Assembly: GCA_022823365.1 (NCBI GenBank)
Contig: JAJDXG010000016.1
Location: 123,141-187,140 of the forward strand
Reading direction: 5' to 3'
Length of the DNA: 64,000 nucleotides
From: Gemmatimonadota bacterium
Lineage (GTDB): Bacteria > Gemmatimonadota > Gemmatimonadetes > Longimicrobiales > Gaopeijiaceae
Part shown: in pieces, positions 48,204 through 57,472 of the stretch
How the letters are laid out: every line of letters begins with the position of its first letter
Position numbering within the stretch: position 1 is the stretch's first letter
Program-made: the position numbers and the translations under genes
Notes under the pieces: model-generated
What the model saw: the letters and a program-made list of their open reading frames with translations, nothing else
Told to the model about the DNA's origin: nothing
Database searches by the model: none

Positions 48204-49208
48204 ATGAAGGACATCGTCGATCTCACCATCATCGGAGGCGGCCCCACCGGCCTCTTCGGGGCCTTCTACGCCGGGATGCGCGGCATGTCGTGCCGCATCG
48301 TCGACTCGCTTCCCGAGCTGGGGGGACAGCTCACGGCCCTGTATCCCGAGAAGTACATCTTCGACGTGGGCGGCTTCCCGAAGGTCCTCGCCAAGGACCT
48401 GGCCCGGGAGCTCGTGGATCAGGGCCTTCAGTTCGGCGCCGACGTGGTGCTGGACGAGGAGGTGCGCGGCCTTCGCGAGGAGGACGGCGTCTTCGTGCTC
48501 GAGGGCGCGTCATCCGAGCACCGCACCCGCACGGTGCTGATCGCCGGCGGCAAGGGCGCCTTCGAACCCATGGTGCTCAAGTGCCCCGGTTACGAGGAAC
48601 TCCTGGGCCACGGGGTCGAGTACTCGGTGCGCGATCCCGAGGTCTACCGGGACAAGCGGGTCGTGCTGGTGGGAGGAGGAGACTCCGCGCTGGACTGGGC
48701 GCTGATCCTGAAGGACATCGTCGAGCGGCTGGTCGTGGTGCACCGGCGGGCCGTGTTCCGGGCGCACGAGACATCGGTGGCCCGGCTCGAGGCAGCGGCG
48801 AAGTCGGGCGAACTGGAGCTGAGGATATTCTGGGAGGTGAAGGAGATCCGGGGCAACGGCAGAGTGGAAGGCTGCACCATCTTCGACAACCGGAGCGATG
48901 CGGTGGAGTCGTTCGCGGTGGATGCGGTGCTGACGTTCCTGGGCTTCAAGCCGGACCTGGGGCCGATCAAGAGCTGGGGGCTCGAAGTGGACAAGAAGCG
49001 CATTGTGGTCGGCCAGCTGATGGAGACGAGCTGGCCGGGCATCTATGCGGCCGGAGACCTGGTCAGCTACCCGGGCAAGCTCGACCTCATCGCCACGGGC
49101 TTTGCCGAGGCGGCGATCGCCGTGAACAACGCGATTCGCCGCGTGGACCCGAACGCGCGCGTGAACCCCGGGCACTCGACCAACCTCAAGATCTTCAAGG
49201 ACAAGTAG
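48204..49208 (+). CDS. Ferredoxin/flavodoxin-NADP+ reductase (thioredoxin-reductase fold)
   Basis: 334 residues. The N-terminal FAD motif is IIGGGPTGLFGAFYAG, and the NADPH motif VVLVGGGDSALDWALIL. GQLTALYPEKYIFDVGG is the YumC-type signature. No CxxC pair is present between the domains, so it is not a thioredoxin reductase. The C-terminal HSTNLKIFKDK tail is usual in this group. It moves electrons between NADPH and ferredoxin or flavodoxin in the cytoplasm. It is close behind mlaD and may share its transcript, a pairing that has no obvious functional reason. Confidence 0.93.
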   Translation: MKDIVDLTIIGGGPTGLFGAFYAGMRGMSCRIVDSLPELGGQLTALYPEKYIFDVGGFPKVLAKDLARELVDQGLQFGADVVLDEEVRGLREEDGVFVLEGASSEHRTRTVLIAGGKGAFEPMVLKCPGYEELLGHGVEYSVRDPEVYRDKRVVLVGGGDSALDWALILKDIVERLVVVHRRAVFRAHETSVARLEAAAKSGELELRIFWEVKEIRGNGRVEGCTIFDNRSDAVESFAVDAVLTFLGFKPDLGPIKSWGLEVDKKRIVVGQLMETSWPGIYAAGDLVSYPGKLDLIATGFAEAAIAVNNAIRRVDPNARVNPGHSTNLKIFKDK

Positions 49209-49253
49209 CCGAAACCCCGCTGCGGGTCTTCGGCTTTCGAATACCGGAAAGGG

Positions 49254-50243
49254 ATGACGATGACAGCACAGCACGAACGGGTCGTGATCATCGGGTCGGG
49301 CCCCGCGGCATGGACCGCGGCCATCTACGCCGCGCGGGCCGCGCTTTCGCCCCTCGTTGTGGAGGGGGCCGGCAGCCGCACCATGATCCCCGGCGGACAG
49401 CTCATGTTCACGACCGATGTCGAGAACTACCCCGGCTTCCCGGAGGGCGTGACCGGCCCCGAGATGATGGACGCCTTCCGCGCGCAGGCGCTGCGCTTCG
49501 ACACGCGCGTGATCACGGATGATGTGGTGGAGGTGGAGCTCGAGGGGCAGCCCAAGCGCCTCGCCACCGGACGCGGCCAGGAGATTCTCGCCGATTCCGT
49601 AATCGTGGCCACGGGGGCCAACGCCCGCTGGCTGGGCGTGCCCGGAGAAGAGCGCCTGGCCCAGAGCGGCGGCGGCGTGTCGGCGTGCGCCGTGTGCGAC
49701 GGGGCGCTTCCGTATTTCCGGGGCCAGGTTGTGGCCGTGATCGGCGGCGGCGACAGCGCCATCGAGGACGCCACCTACATGGCGAAGTTCGCGGGCCGGG
49801 TGATCGTGATTCATCGGCGCGACCAGCTGCGCGCCTCGGCGATCATGCAGCAGCGCGCCTTCGACAACGACAAGATCGAGTTTCTGTGGAACAAGGTGGT
49901 GACCGAGGTGCTGGGCGACGAGGTGATCATCGGGCTGCGGCTGAGGGACACGGTCACGGGGGAGAAGAGCACGCTCGAGGCGGGGGGGATGTTCGTCGCC
50001 ATCGGTCACATCCCCAACACGGGGTTTCTGAACGGCCAGGTTGAACTCAAGGGGAACGGCTACATCGAGCTGCCCACCCCGTGGCGGACCGAGACTTCCC
50101 TGCCCGGCGTGTTCGCCGCCGGGGACGTGATGGACGACTACTACCGCCAGGCGGTGAGCGCCGCGGGGACGGGTTGCATGGCCGCGCTGGACGCCGAGCG
50201 CTGGCTGGCGCACGGAGGCCCGGCGGAGAACGGCGCCTCGTAG
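49254..50243 (+). CDS. trxB: Thioredoxin reductase
   Basis: 329 residues. The FAD-binding motif is IIGSGPAAWTAAIYAAR, the redox pair C145 and C148 in ACAVCDGA, and the NADPH motif VAVIGGGDSAIEDATYMAKF. PGVFAAGDVMDDYYRQAVSAAGTGCMAALDAE is the C-terminal FAD contact. It reduces thioredoxin with NADPH. ATG 49254 and ATG 49260 are both possible; the former lies nearer a purine-rich stretch. It follows a paralogous reductase, suggesting an ancient tandem duplication or shared redox role. It converges with the short-chain dehydrogenase gene. Confidence 0.96.
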   Translation: MTMTAQHERVVIIGSGPAAWTAAIYAARAALSPLVVEGAGSRTMIPGGQLMFTTDVENYPGFPEGVTGPEMMDAFRAQALRFDTRVITDDVVEVELEGQPKRLATGRGQEILADSVIVATGANARWLGVPGEERLAQSGGGVSACAVCDGALPYFRGQVVAVIGGGDSAIEDATYMAKFAGRVIVIHRRDQLRASAIMQQRAFDNDKIEFLWNKVVTEVLGDEVIIGLRLRDTVTGEKSTLEAGGMFVAIGHIPNTGFLNGQVELKGNGYIELPTPWRTETSLPGVFAAGDVMDDYYRQAVSAAGTGCMAALDAERWLAHGGPAENGAS

Positions 50244-50286
50244 CGAGCGGCCATAGCCCGCGACTGGCGGCGGCATGAGCGCCCGT

Positions 50287-50314
50287 GCTCCCCGAGACCG
50301 AATGCTCCGGGAGC
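50287..50314. terminator. Weak hairpin between convergent genes
   Basis: A six-base stem, GCTCCC (50287-50292) with GGGAGC (50309-50314), lies in the 73 bases between the ends of trxB and the minus-strand dehydrogenase. The loop is long (16 bases) and no T-run follows, so a terminator role is only possible. Confidence 0.2.
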
Positions 50315-50316
50315 CT

Positions 50317-51081
50317 TCAGGTGGCGCCGTGCGCGCCCCCGTCCACCACGATCACCTCGCCGGTCATGAAGGGCGACCGATCGAGGAACAGCACCGCGCG
50401 CGCCACGTCTTCGGGGGATCCCCAGCCGCCCAGGGGAATGCGCGCCGCGGCGGCCCGGATGTCTTCCGGGGTGGCGTCTTCCTCGGGGAGCACCGAGCCG
50501 GGCGCGATCGCGTTGACTCGCACCCGGGGCGCCAGCGAACGCGCGGCCACCCGGGTGAGGTGGGCGAGCGCGGCCTTGGAGACGGAGTGGTGGGGATAGC
50601 GCGCCCACGGCCTGAGCGCCGACAGGTCGACGATGTTGACCACGCTGCCCCGGCTGGCGGCGAGCGCCGCCGCGGTGGCCTGGATGAGCAGGAAGGGCGC
50701 CTTCAGATTGACCGCCATCACCTGGTCCCATTCCTCCTCGCCGATCTCGTCGAACGGCGTGGCAAGGAAGGTTGAGGCATTGTTGACGAGCAGATCGAGG
50801 CGCCCCCAGGCGGTTGTCGCGGCCTCGGCCAGCGCCTTCGCGCCGGCGCTCGTGGCGAGGTCGGCCCGGACGGCGTGCGCGCGCCGTCCCCTGCCCTCCA
50901 CCTCCGCGACCACCTCCCGCACCGCCTCCGCAGAGCCGAGATACCCCACGACCAGGTCGAAACCCGCGTCCGCCAGGGCCAGGGTGATGGCACGCCCCAC
51001 GCGCACCGCCCCACCCGTGACCAGAGCCACCCGGCCGCCCGGTGGCGGCGCCTCGTTTCGGGTGCGCGGACGGTCCGTCAC
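50317..51081 (-). CDS. Short-chain dehydrogenase/reductase, pteridine-reductase-like
   Basis: 254 residues from the GTG at 51081; the frame also allows an ATG at 51162 that would add 27 poorly conserved residues. The nucleotide motif is VALVTGGAVRVGRAI (TGGxxxxG), and LDLLVNNAS is present. At the place of the catalytic Y-x3-K the sequence reads PHHSVSKAAL, so the tyrosine is His and only the Lys remains. The GAVRVGRAI opening and SVVNIVDLSALRPW resemble PTR1/FolM-type pteridine reductases. Its own activity is therefore doubtful or altered. It is divergent from the next dehydrogenase. Confidence 0.85.
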   Translation of the reverse strand: MTDRPRTRNEAPPPGGRVALVTGGAVRVGRAITLALADAGFDLVVGYLGSAEAVREVVAEVEGRGRRAHAVRADLATSAGAKALAEAATTAWGRLDLLVNNASTFLATPFDEIGEEEWDQVMAVNLKAPFLLIQATAAALAASRGSVVNIVDLSALRPWARYPHHSVSKAALAHLTRVAARSLAPRVRVNAIAPGSVLPEEDATPEDIRAAAARIPLGGWGSPEDVARAVLFLDRSPFMTGEVIVVDGGAHGAT

Positions 51082-51268
51082 GCGCAGGGATCGTCGCTCG
51101 TGGAAGGGTGTTGGATCACCGGTGTTGGACCTTCTCTTTACTGGCGGGCCGCGTGCGGCCATCTGCGAATCCGATCGCGCCTGCGAGGCACGCCGTGAGT
51201 AAGCCCGGAGAAGCTACCGGAGCCCGCGGAGGGCGGCAAACGAAGATGAGCGGAAGGTGGCACACGAG

Positions 51269-51994
51269 ATGAGCGGAACCGGGAATCTCGCCGGCACGGC
51301 GTGCGTCGTGACGGGAAGCACGCGGGGCATCGGGCTTGCGATCGCGAGCGCACTCGCGCACCGCGATGCCGACGTCGTCGTCAGCGCCCGGACGGACGGC
51401 GATGTCCGCCGGGTGGCAGGCGAGCTGGCGGCGCTGGGTAGCGGACGCGCCGCCGGAATCGGGTGCGACGTGCGGCATCCGGAGGAGTGCCGGCGCCTGA
51501 TCGATTCCGCGGCGGACCGCTTCGGACGGCTGGACGTCCTGGTGAACAACGCCGGCTGGGGCCGCTTCGCCCCCATCGACGAGCTCTCCGTCGAGCACTG
51601 GCGCGAGCAGATCGACACCAACCTGGGCGGCGTGTTCTACTGCTCCAGGGCGGCGGTCCCGCATCTGACTGCCGGCGGCGGCGGCTGGATCATCAACATC
51701 GGCTCGCTCGCGGGCCGGCACGCCTTCGCCGGTGGAACGGGGTACAACGCCAGCAAGTTCGGCCTCCTCGGCATGACCGAAGCGATGATGCTCGACCTGC
51801 GCCACCGGGACATCCGCGTGAGCCTCATCATGCCCGGAAGCGTGAACACCGGGTTCCGCGGCCAGTCCGCCGTCCACGACTGGAAGCTGGATCCGCGCGA
51901 CGTGGCACGGGCCGTGGTGGACCTGCTGGCCTATCCCGGGCGCGCCCTGCCCAGCAGGATCGAGTTGAGGCCCAGCCGGCCGACTCGAAGGTGA
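51269..51994 (+). CDS. SDR-family oxidoreductase
   Basis: 241 residues from the ATG at 51269; a GTG at 51257 is in frame. The cofactor motif is CVVTGSTRGIGLAIA, LDVLVNNAGWG follows, and the catalytic Tyr/Lys are in GYNASKFGL, so all active residues are present. It is of classical SDR type and most like 3-oxoacyl-ACP-reductase or sugar/alcohol dehydrogenases. The substrate cannot be told. There is no membrane segment. A GGAAGGTGG stretch provides the ribosome site. The gene lies 43 bases before the threonine dehydrogenase and may be in the same operon. Confidence 0.9.
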   Translation: MSGTGNLAGTACVVTGSTRGIGLAIASALAHRDADVVVSARTDGDVRRVAGELAALGSGRAAGIGCDVRHPEECRRLIDSAADRFGRLDVLVNNAGWGRFAPIDELSVEHWREQIDTNLGGVFYCSRAAVPHLTAGGGGWIINIGSLAGRHAFAGGTGYNASKFGLLGMTEAMMLDLRHRDIRVSLIMPGSVNTGFRGQSAVHDWKLDPRDVARAVVDLLAYPGRALPSRIELRPSRPTRR

Positions 51995-52037
51995 ACGTGA
52001 CCACCCGCACCGGGACGACCCGCGAGCGCATCTCCGC

Positions 52038-53009
52038 ATGAAACGGACTCTGGTAATCGGGGCCGGCGGCCAGGTGGGCACCGAACTGGTTTTGGCGCTG
52101 CGCGCCCTGTACGGGCAGGAGAACGTGCTCGCGACCGACCTGAGCACGGATGCGGCGGCAACGCTGGGCGGCCCCTTCGCCCCCCTCGACTGCACGGACG
52201 GCGAGGCGGTGCTGGCTGCGGTGCGCCGCTTCCGCCCCCACACCGTGTTCCATCTCGCGGCGCTCCTGTCGGTGGCCGGCGAAGAACGCCCCCGGCTGGC
52301 GTACCGGGTGAATCTGGGCGGTCTGGTCAACGTCCTAGAGGCGGCGCGCGCGCAGGGATCGGCCGTCTTCTTCCCGAGCTCCATCGCGAGCTTCGGCCCC
52401 TCCATTCCACTCGACCGAGTGCCGCAGGAAGCGGCCCAGCGGCCCGTCACCATGTACGGCATCACCAAGGCCGCGGGGGAGATGATCTGCGACTTCTATC
52501 ACTTGCGCTTCGGCGTCGATACCCGCGGCGTGCGCTTTCCGGGCCTCATCTCGCATGTGGCCGAGCCCGGCGGCGGCACCACCGACTACGCCGTGGACGC
52601 CTTCCGCGAGGCGGGTGGGCGGGGCGCCTATACCTGTCCCCTGCGGCCCGACACGCAACTGGACATGATGTACATGCCGGACGCCGTCCGGGCCGTGATC
52701 GAGCTGATGGAGGCGGACCCGCGCCGGCTTGCGCACCGCAACGCCTACAACATCACCGCCATGCAGTTTACTCCCCGGATGCTCGCCGGGGAGATCACGC
52801 GCCATCTGCAGCACTTCCGCATGGACTACCGGGTGGATCCGCTACGGCAGTCCATCGCCGACTCCTGGCCCCGGCGTCTCGACGATTCCGCGGCGCGCGA
52901 GGAGTGGGGATGGAGGCCGGAGTACGATCTGGCCGCAATGACCGCGGACATGTTCGCGCGGCTGCGGGATCCGGATTCCGCCGCCTCTGCATACCCGGTC
53001 ACCACCTGA
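52038..53009 (+). CDS. tdh: L-threonine 3-dehydrogenase, SDR type
   Basis: 323 residues. The NAD motif is VIGAGGQVGTELVLAL, with VFHLAALLS and the catalytic Tyr/Lys of MYGITKAAGEMICDFY. The DTRGVRFPGLIS and TQLDMMYMPDAVRAVIELM blocks are diagnostic of the SDR-type threonine dehydrogenase family (short, unlike the zinc-type enzyme). It oxidises L-threonine to 2-amino-3-oxobutyrate, which the next gene's product (KBL) cleaves. The pairing strongly supports the assignment. No signal peptide. Confidence 0.9.
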   Translation: MKRTLVIGAGGQVGTELVLALRALYGQENVLATDLSTDAAATLGGPFAPLDCTDGEAVLAAVRRFRPHTVFHLAALLSVAGEERPRLAYRVNLGGLVNVLEAARAQGSAVFFPSSIASFGPSIPLDRVPQEAAQRPVTMYGITKAAGEMICDFYHLRFGVDTRGVRFPGLISHVAEPGGGTTDYAVDAFREAGGRGAYTCPLRPDTQLDMMYMPDAVRAVIELMEADPRRLAHRNAYNITAMQFTPRMLAGEITRHLQHFRMDYRVDPLRQSIADSWPRRLDDSAAREEWGWRPEYDLAAMTADMFARLRDPDSAASAYPVTT

Positions 53010-53035
53010 CCGCCCCGACAACCCCCGGAGACTCC

Positions 53036-54274
53036 ATGCCGCTCGACCGCCTGACCGACGTGCTGGACGGCCACGTCCGCGAACTCGAACGGAAGGGCAC
53101 CGCCAAGGGCGCGGAAGCCGTGGTCACGGCCGTGGAGATGCCACGCGGGGACCGCGGTCCCAGGATCAGGCTGGAGGGCGAGGACAAGCGCCCCTTCATT
53201 CGTTTCAACTCCAACTCCTACCTGGGGATGGGCCTGCGTCCCGACGTCATTGCAGCGGAAGAGGCAGAGGCGCGGGCGTCGGGCGCGGGTCCGGGGGCGG
53301 TGCGCTTCATCAGCGGAACCTACGCCGCGCACGTGGAGCTGGAGCGCCGGCTGGCGCGCTTCCACGGACGCGAGGAGGCCATGCTGTTCTCCTCCGCCTA
53401 CGCAGCCGTGGTGGGCTGCCTGGTCCCGCTCATCGACGCGGGAACCGCGCTCATCTCCGACGAACTGAACCACAACTCCATCATCAACGCCGTGCGCCTG
53501 GCACGCCCCGGGGCGAAGGTGGTGTATCCCCACCTCGACATGCGCGCGCTGGACCGGGCACTCGCGCAGGCCGCCCGCAAGGCCCGCCGCGCCGTCGTTG
53601 TGACCGATGGCATCTTCAGCATGCGCGGCGTGCACGCGCCCGTCGACGAGATCATGGAGATCGCGCGCCGCCACGACGGCAACTTCCCCGAGAACGTGGT
53701 GGTGGTACTCGACGACTCCCACGGCGTGGGCGCCATCGGAGCCACCGGACGGGGCACGGAGGAATACACCGGCGCCCCTCCCGTGGACATCCTGGTTGCT
53801 ACCCTGGGAAAGGCGCTCGGGGTCAACGGGGGCTACGTCGCGACCAACTCGGCGCTGGTCCGCTATCTGCGCGAGACCGCGCCTTTCTACATCTACTCGA
53901 ATCCGATCACGCCTGGGGAGGCAAGGGCGGCGTTGAAGGCGCTTGAGATTCTCGACAGCGGGGAGGGAAGGCAGTTGCTGGAGCGCCTGCGCGCGCTCAC
54001 CCGGCGCTTCGAGGATGGCCTGGTGCGGCTCGGCATCGAGGTGCTGAAAGGGAAGCACCCGGTGGTTCCGCTGATGATCCGCGATACCGCGCGCACACAC
54101 GAACTCGTGCGCCACCTGCGCGACCATGGTATCCTGGCCACCGGTCTGGCCTTTCCCGTGGTGCCGCGCGGAGACGAGGAGATTCGCGCCCAGATCAACG
54201 CCGACCACACCGAGGCCGACATCGACTACGTGCTGGACGTGCTGGCGAACCGCCCGGGAGCGGGGGATACATGA
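53036..54274 (+). CDS. kbl: Glycine C-acetyltransferase (2-amino-3-ketobutyrate CoA ligase)
   Basis: 412 residues, PLP fold type I of the alpha-oxoamine synthase family. K259 in [12 protein letters not shown] binds [13 protein letters not shown] is the cofactor aspartate block, and [16 protein letters not shown] the substrate loop. [12 protein letters not shown] is at the start. It splits 2-amino-3-oxobutyrate with CoA to glycine and acetyl-CoA. Alone it could be mistaken for AONS (BioF), but the adjoining tdh points to KBL. The stop overlaps the glnS start in an ATGA arrangement, and a CCGGAG ribosome site stands ahead of the start. Confidence 0.92.
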   Translation: MPLDRLTDVLDGHVRELERKGTAKGAEAVVTAVEMPRGDRGPRIRLEGEDKRPFIRFNSNSYLGMGLRPDVIAAEEAEARASGAGPGAVRFISGTYAAHVELERRLARFHGREEAMLFSSAYAAVVGCLVPLIDAGTALISDELNHNSIINAVRLARPGAKVVYPHLDMRALDRALAQAARKARRAVVVTDGIFSMRGVHAPVDEIMEIARRHDGNFPENVVVVLDDSHGVGAIGATGRGTEEYTGAPPVDILVATLGKALGVNGGYVATNSALVRYLRETAPFYIYSNPITPGEARAALKALEILDSGEGRQLLERLRALTRRFEDGLVRLGIEVLKGKHPVVPLMIRDTARTHELVRHLRDHGILATGLAFPVVPRGDEEIRAQINADHTEADIDYVLDVLANRPGAGDT

Positions 54275-56040
54275 ACGGGGACAAGGCCACGCGGGGAAGC
54301 GACGGGCGCGCGCCGGGACGCGACTTCGTGCGCGAGATCGTCGCTGCCGACCTGGCCAGCGGGAAGCACGGAGGGCGGGTCGCCACCCGCTTCCCGCCCG
54401 AGCCCAACGGGCTGTTGCACATCGGACACGCCAAGGCCATCTGCCTCGATTTCGGGGTCGCCGCCGAGAACGGGGGCACCTGCAACCTGCGCTTCGACGA
54501 CACCAACCCCGAGACCGAAGAGGCCAGCTACGTCGAGGCCATCAAACGCGACATCCGCTGGCTGGGCTTCGAGTGGAGCGAGTTGCGCCACGCCTCGGAC
54601 TATTTCGAGCAGCTCTACGACTACGGCGTCCTGTTGATCGAGAAGGGCTCGGCGTACGTCGACAGCCTGAGCGAGGAGGAGATCCGCGCCCACCGGGGCA
54701 CGGTGACCGAGCCCGGGCGGCCCAGCCCCTGGCGGGATCGTCCCGTGGAGGAGAGCCTCGACCTCTTCCGGCGCATGCGCGGCGGCGAGTTCGAGGACGG
54801 CGCGCACGTGCTGCGCGCCCGCATCGACATGGCATCGCCCAACATGATCATGCGGGATCCGGTCCTCTTCCGGATCCGCCGCGCGCACCACTACCGCACC
54901 GGATCGGAGTGGTGCATCTACCCCATGTACGACTTCGCGCACTGCCTCTCCGACTCCATCGAGGGCATCACCCACTCGCTGTGCACGCTCGAGTTCGTGA
55001 ACAACCGGGCCATCTACGACTGGCTGCTGGAAGAGGTGGAGGCGCCCGAGCCCGTGCCCCGGCAGTACGAGTTCGCGCGCCTGAACCTCGAGTACACCAT
55101 CGTCTCCAAGCGCAAGCTGCTTCGCCTGGTGCAGGACGGGCACGTGAGCGGATGGGACGACCCGCGCATGCCCACCCTGTCGGGGCTGCGGCGCAGGGGG
55201 GTGACGCCGGCGGCCATCCGCAACTTCTGCCGCCTGGTGGGCGTCGCCAAGGCCGACAACCGGGTGGACGCGGCCAAGCTCGAATACGCCATCCGGGACG
55301 ATCTGAACATGTGCGTGCCCCGCGTCATGTGCGTGCAGCGGCCGCTCAGGGTGGTTATCACCAACTTCCCCGAAGGTGAAACCGACTGGCTGGACGCGCC
55401 CCTCTACCCCCACGACGTACCGCTTGAGGGGACACGGCCCGTGCCCTTCACGCGCGAACTCTACATCGAGCGCCACGATTTCATGGAGGAGCCGCCGCGC
55501 CGCTTCTTCCGGCTGGCTCCCGGGCGGGAGGTGCGCCTTCGCTACGGCTACTTCATACGTTGCGAGGAGGTGGTCAAGGACGAAGCGGGCGAGGTGGCGG
55601 AGCTGCGCTGCACCTACGACCCGGCGACCCGGGGCGGCTCGGCTCCCGACGGGCGCAAGGTGCGCGGCACCATCCACTGGGTGTCGGCGGAGCACGGACC
55701 GCCCTGCGAGGTGCGCCTCTACGACCGGCTCTTCCGCACGCGCGATCCCGACCGCGGCGACTACCTGGCGCAACTGAATCCCGACTCCCTGGTGGTGCAC
55801 GCGGGCGCCCGCGTCGAGCCGAGCATCGCCGACGATCCTCCCGGCACCCGCTACCAGTTCGAGCGGGTCGGCTACTTCATCAGCGACGAGGAGGACTCGC
55901 GGCCGGGCCGGCTGGTCTACAACCGCACCGTCGGCCTGCGCGATTCGTGGGCGAAGATCAGGAAGCAGCAGATGGCGCAGGAGGCGCAGAAGGCGAAGGG
56001 GCGGGGGAAGAAGAGGAAGAAGGGACGGGGGAGGAACTAG
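54271..56040 (+). CDS. glnS: Glutaminyl-tRNA synthetase
   Basis: 589 residues. The class I catalytic motifs are H50-I-G-H53 in [14 protein letters not shown] and the KMSKS-like VSKRK at 278-282. The [11 protein letters not shown] block is the GlnRS/GluRS signature, and GlnRS is supported by [28 protein letters not shown]. Beta-barrel anticodon domains fill the C-terminal half. A strongly basic tail of about 25 residues (from [16 protein letters not shown]) follows the barrel and is unusual. Having GlnRS means the organism can charge tRNA-Gln directly rather than only by transamidation. Confidence 0.96.
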   Translation: MNGDKATRGSDGRAPGRDFVREIVAADLASGKHGGRVATRFPPEPNGLLHIGHAKAICLDFGVAAENGGTCNLRFDDTNPETEEASYVEAIKRDIRWLGFEWSELRHASDYFEQLYDYGVLLIEKGSAYVDSLSEEEIRAHRGTVTEPGRPSPWRDRPVEESLDLFRRMRGGEFEDGAHVLRARIDMASPNMIMRDPVLFRIRRAHHYRTGSEWCIYPMYDFAHCLSDSIEGITHSLCTLEFVNNRAIYDWLLEEVEAPEPVPRQYEFARLNLEYTIVSKRKLLRLVQDGHVSGWDDPRMPTLSGLRRRGVTPAAIRNFCRLVGVAKADNRVDAAKLEYAIRDDLNMCVPRVMCVQRPLRVVITNFPEGETDWLDAPLYPHDVPLEGTRPVPFTRELYIERHDFMEEPPRRFFRLAPGREVRLRYGYFIRCEEVVKDEAGEVAELRCTYDPATRGGSAPDGRKVRGTIHWVSAEHGPPCEVRLYDRLFRTRDPDRGDYLAQLNPDSLVVHAGARVEPSIADDPPGTRYQFERVGYFISDEEDSRPGRLVYNRTVGLRDSWAKIRKQQMAQEAQKAKGRGKKRKKGRGRN

Positions 56041-56075
56041 CCCTCGAACGGAAGCCCCGACTGCCCGCAGGGGGG

Positions 56076-56531
56076 TCAGGCCAGCAGCGCCTCTCCCCCC
56101 CGGAACGGATCCCGGATGCGCAGTTCCGGGAAGAGCATGAAATCCCGGTCTCGGGACAGGAGCACCTCGACCCCGTGCGCGACGCAGATCGCGGCGACCC
56201 GCGCGTCGTGCACCACGCCCCCGTGCACGCGCGGCCGCCGGATGAACGGTCCCAGCGTGGCAGGAAAGTCGTCGGTTTCGCCGATCAGGTGATTCGATGG
56301 CGACCCGGCCCATGCTTCCAGCTGTCGCCACGCCTGGTCCGAAGTGCTCGCCGCCTCCTTCCAGATTCGGCGGTTGGTGACCACGCTCAGGAACTCGAAG
56401 CAGCAGGGCCAGGGAATGGCCCACGGGTGGCGCCCCCGCGCCAGTCTCCGCATGATCTTCCGAGCGGCGGGGTGCACCCGGGATTCCCGGCGATGTGCGT
56501 AGACCAGCACGTTGGTGTCTACGGCGATCAA
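56076..56531 (-). CDS. vapC: VapC-family PIN-domain toxin
   Basis: 151 residues from a TTG that overlaps the antitoxin stop (TTGA), with GGAG six bases upstream. The PIN catalytic acids are D5 (AVDTNVLVYA), E46 (CCFEFLSVV), D109 (VVHDARVAAIC) and D128/D130 (SRDRDF). These proteins are Mg2+-dependent RNases that cut tRNA or rRNA when freed from antitoxin. The longer frame up to 56576 overlaps the antitoxin and was not used. Its partner lies directly upstream on the same strand. Confidence 0.9.
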   Translation of the reverse strand: MIAVDTNVLVYAHRRESRVHPAARKIMRRLARGRHPWAIPWPCCFEFLSVVTNRRIWKEAASTSDQAWRQLEAWAGSPSNHLIGETDDFPATLGPFIRRPRVHGGVVHDARVAAICVAHGVEVLLSRDRDFMLFPELRIRDPFRGGEALLA

Positions 56532-56776
56532 CGGTCTCCGCGCTCGTCGTAGATGATGTCGCGCAGGTCCTGCCACGAGTAGTCTTCGAGCGGGTCGCGA
56601 GCACCCGCGCGGCCGACGCTCAGATCGGGAAGCTCGTAGCGAGGAGGAGATCCTGATGCGGCAAGCGCGAGGCGGAGGCCTTCCTCGACCACCGCGCGCA
56701 GGGGCCGGCCGATCCTGCGCGCATGGCGCTTGGCGCGCGCGAGCAGTTCATCCTGGATGTCGAGCGTCGTCTTCAT
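56528..56776 (-). CDS. vapB: VapB-family antitoxin
   Basis: 82 residues. The N-terminus MKTTLDIQDELLARAKRHAR is a ribbon-helix-helix-like DNA-binding start with the VEEGLRLAL helix behind it. The acidic C-terminus (EDYSWQDLRDIIYDERGD) would bind and block the toxin. It precedes vapC with a four-base overlap, the common toxin-antitoxin order. AT-rich inverted repeats immediately upstream fit an autorepressed promoter. Confidence 0.88.
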   Translation of the reverse strand: MKTTLDIQDELLARAKRHARRIGRPLRAVVEEGLRLALAASGSPPRYELPDLSVGRAGARDPLEDYSWQDLRDIIYDERGDR

Positions 56777-56788
56777 GTCTACATAGTA

Positions 56789-56818
56789 CCCATATCTAAC
56801 AATATGGGCAACCCATAT
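56789..56818. promoter_or_regulatory. AT-rich inverted repeat with a third half-site, likely VapBC operator
   Basis: CCCATAT at 56789-56795 is mirrored by ATATGGG at 56802-56808 (six-base spacer), and CCCATAT recurs at 56812-56818. The site lies 13 bases upstream of the vapB start and 25 before the GTG of the divergent gene. RHH-type antitoxins bind such short inverted repeats to repress their own operon. The stretch is far lower in GC than the window. Confidence 0.45.
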
Positions 56819-56843
56819 CGTTGCAGATCAAGGAGATGACGCC

Positions 56844-57383
56844 GTGCCAAACGGAGGTTCGGACTGCTGCGGCACCTGCTGGTTCAACCGGGCGAACGGA
56901 GGCAGGATGGGAAGCTCCCGTCACGACGATTCCATCCCCAGCCATTGCGAGATCAGGGACCTGGCGATCGACGACCCGTTCTATACCTACTGCTCGAATC
57001 ATCCCTACCGGATGCAGCGGCGGGTCCCGGTGCCCCTGGGGCCGGTGTACGTCCATGTCGATGAGTCGTTCGAGCGCGACGGAGAAACCTGCTACACGTA
57101 CGGGCGTGAGATCTGGGTACATGCGCCCGATACCGACGAGGTTCGCAGCCAGCTCCTCCGACTCCTGGAGGAGCCCGGCAGCACGTCCGATCATTATCCG
57201 TTCTACGGTGACGATCTGTTGGGAGTCGTCGTTGGCGAGCTCGAGAGACTCCGCGAGCCGCGTGCCATTCCCATCCTGGAGCGCGTTGCGGAAGCGGTCC
57301 GGGAGCACGAGGAGGCCTCGGAAGGCGTCCAGCGCGCGCTCGCGAGGATCAGAAAGGCGGTCGAGGTGCGTCAGGGCGAATGA
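56844..57383 (+). CDS. Cys-rich N-terminal hypothetical protein
   Basis: 179 residues, GTG start with an AGGAG site. The first 55 residues are rich in Cys and His (C8, C9, C12, H34, C35, C50, H53) and may bind a metal. The middle has HVDESFERDGETCYTYG. The C-terminal 90 residues look helical, with a HEAT-like run (EVRSQLLRLLEEPG, AIPILERVAEAVREHEEASEGV). No known family. It is divergent from vapBC. The six-frame extension at its end overlaps the peptidase's longest frame, hinting at co-transcription. Confidence 0.7.
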   Translation: MPNGGSDCCGTCWFNRANGGRMGSSRHDDSIPSHCEIRDLAIDDPFYTYCSNHPYRMQRRVPVPLGPVYVHVDESFERDGETCYTYGREIWVHAPDTDEVRSQLLRLLEEPGSTSDHYPFYGDDLLGVVVGELERLREPRAIPILERVAEAVREHEEASEGVQRALARIRKAVEVRQGE

Positions 57384-57472
57384 CCCCAGGTATTGCTACT
57401 CTGACAAGGCGATATGCGGCTTGCCCCAGGACGGCCAGCCAGAGCTTCGCCCTCCAGCACAGGATTTGTCAC

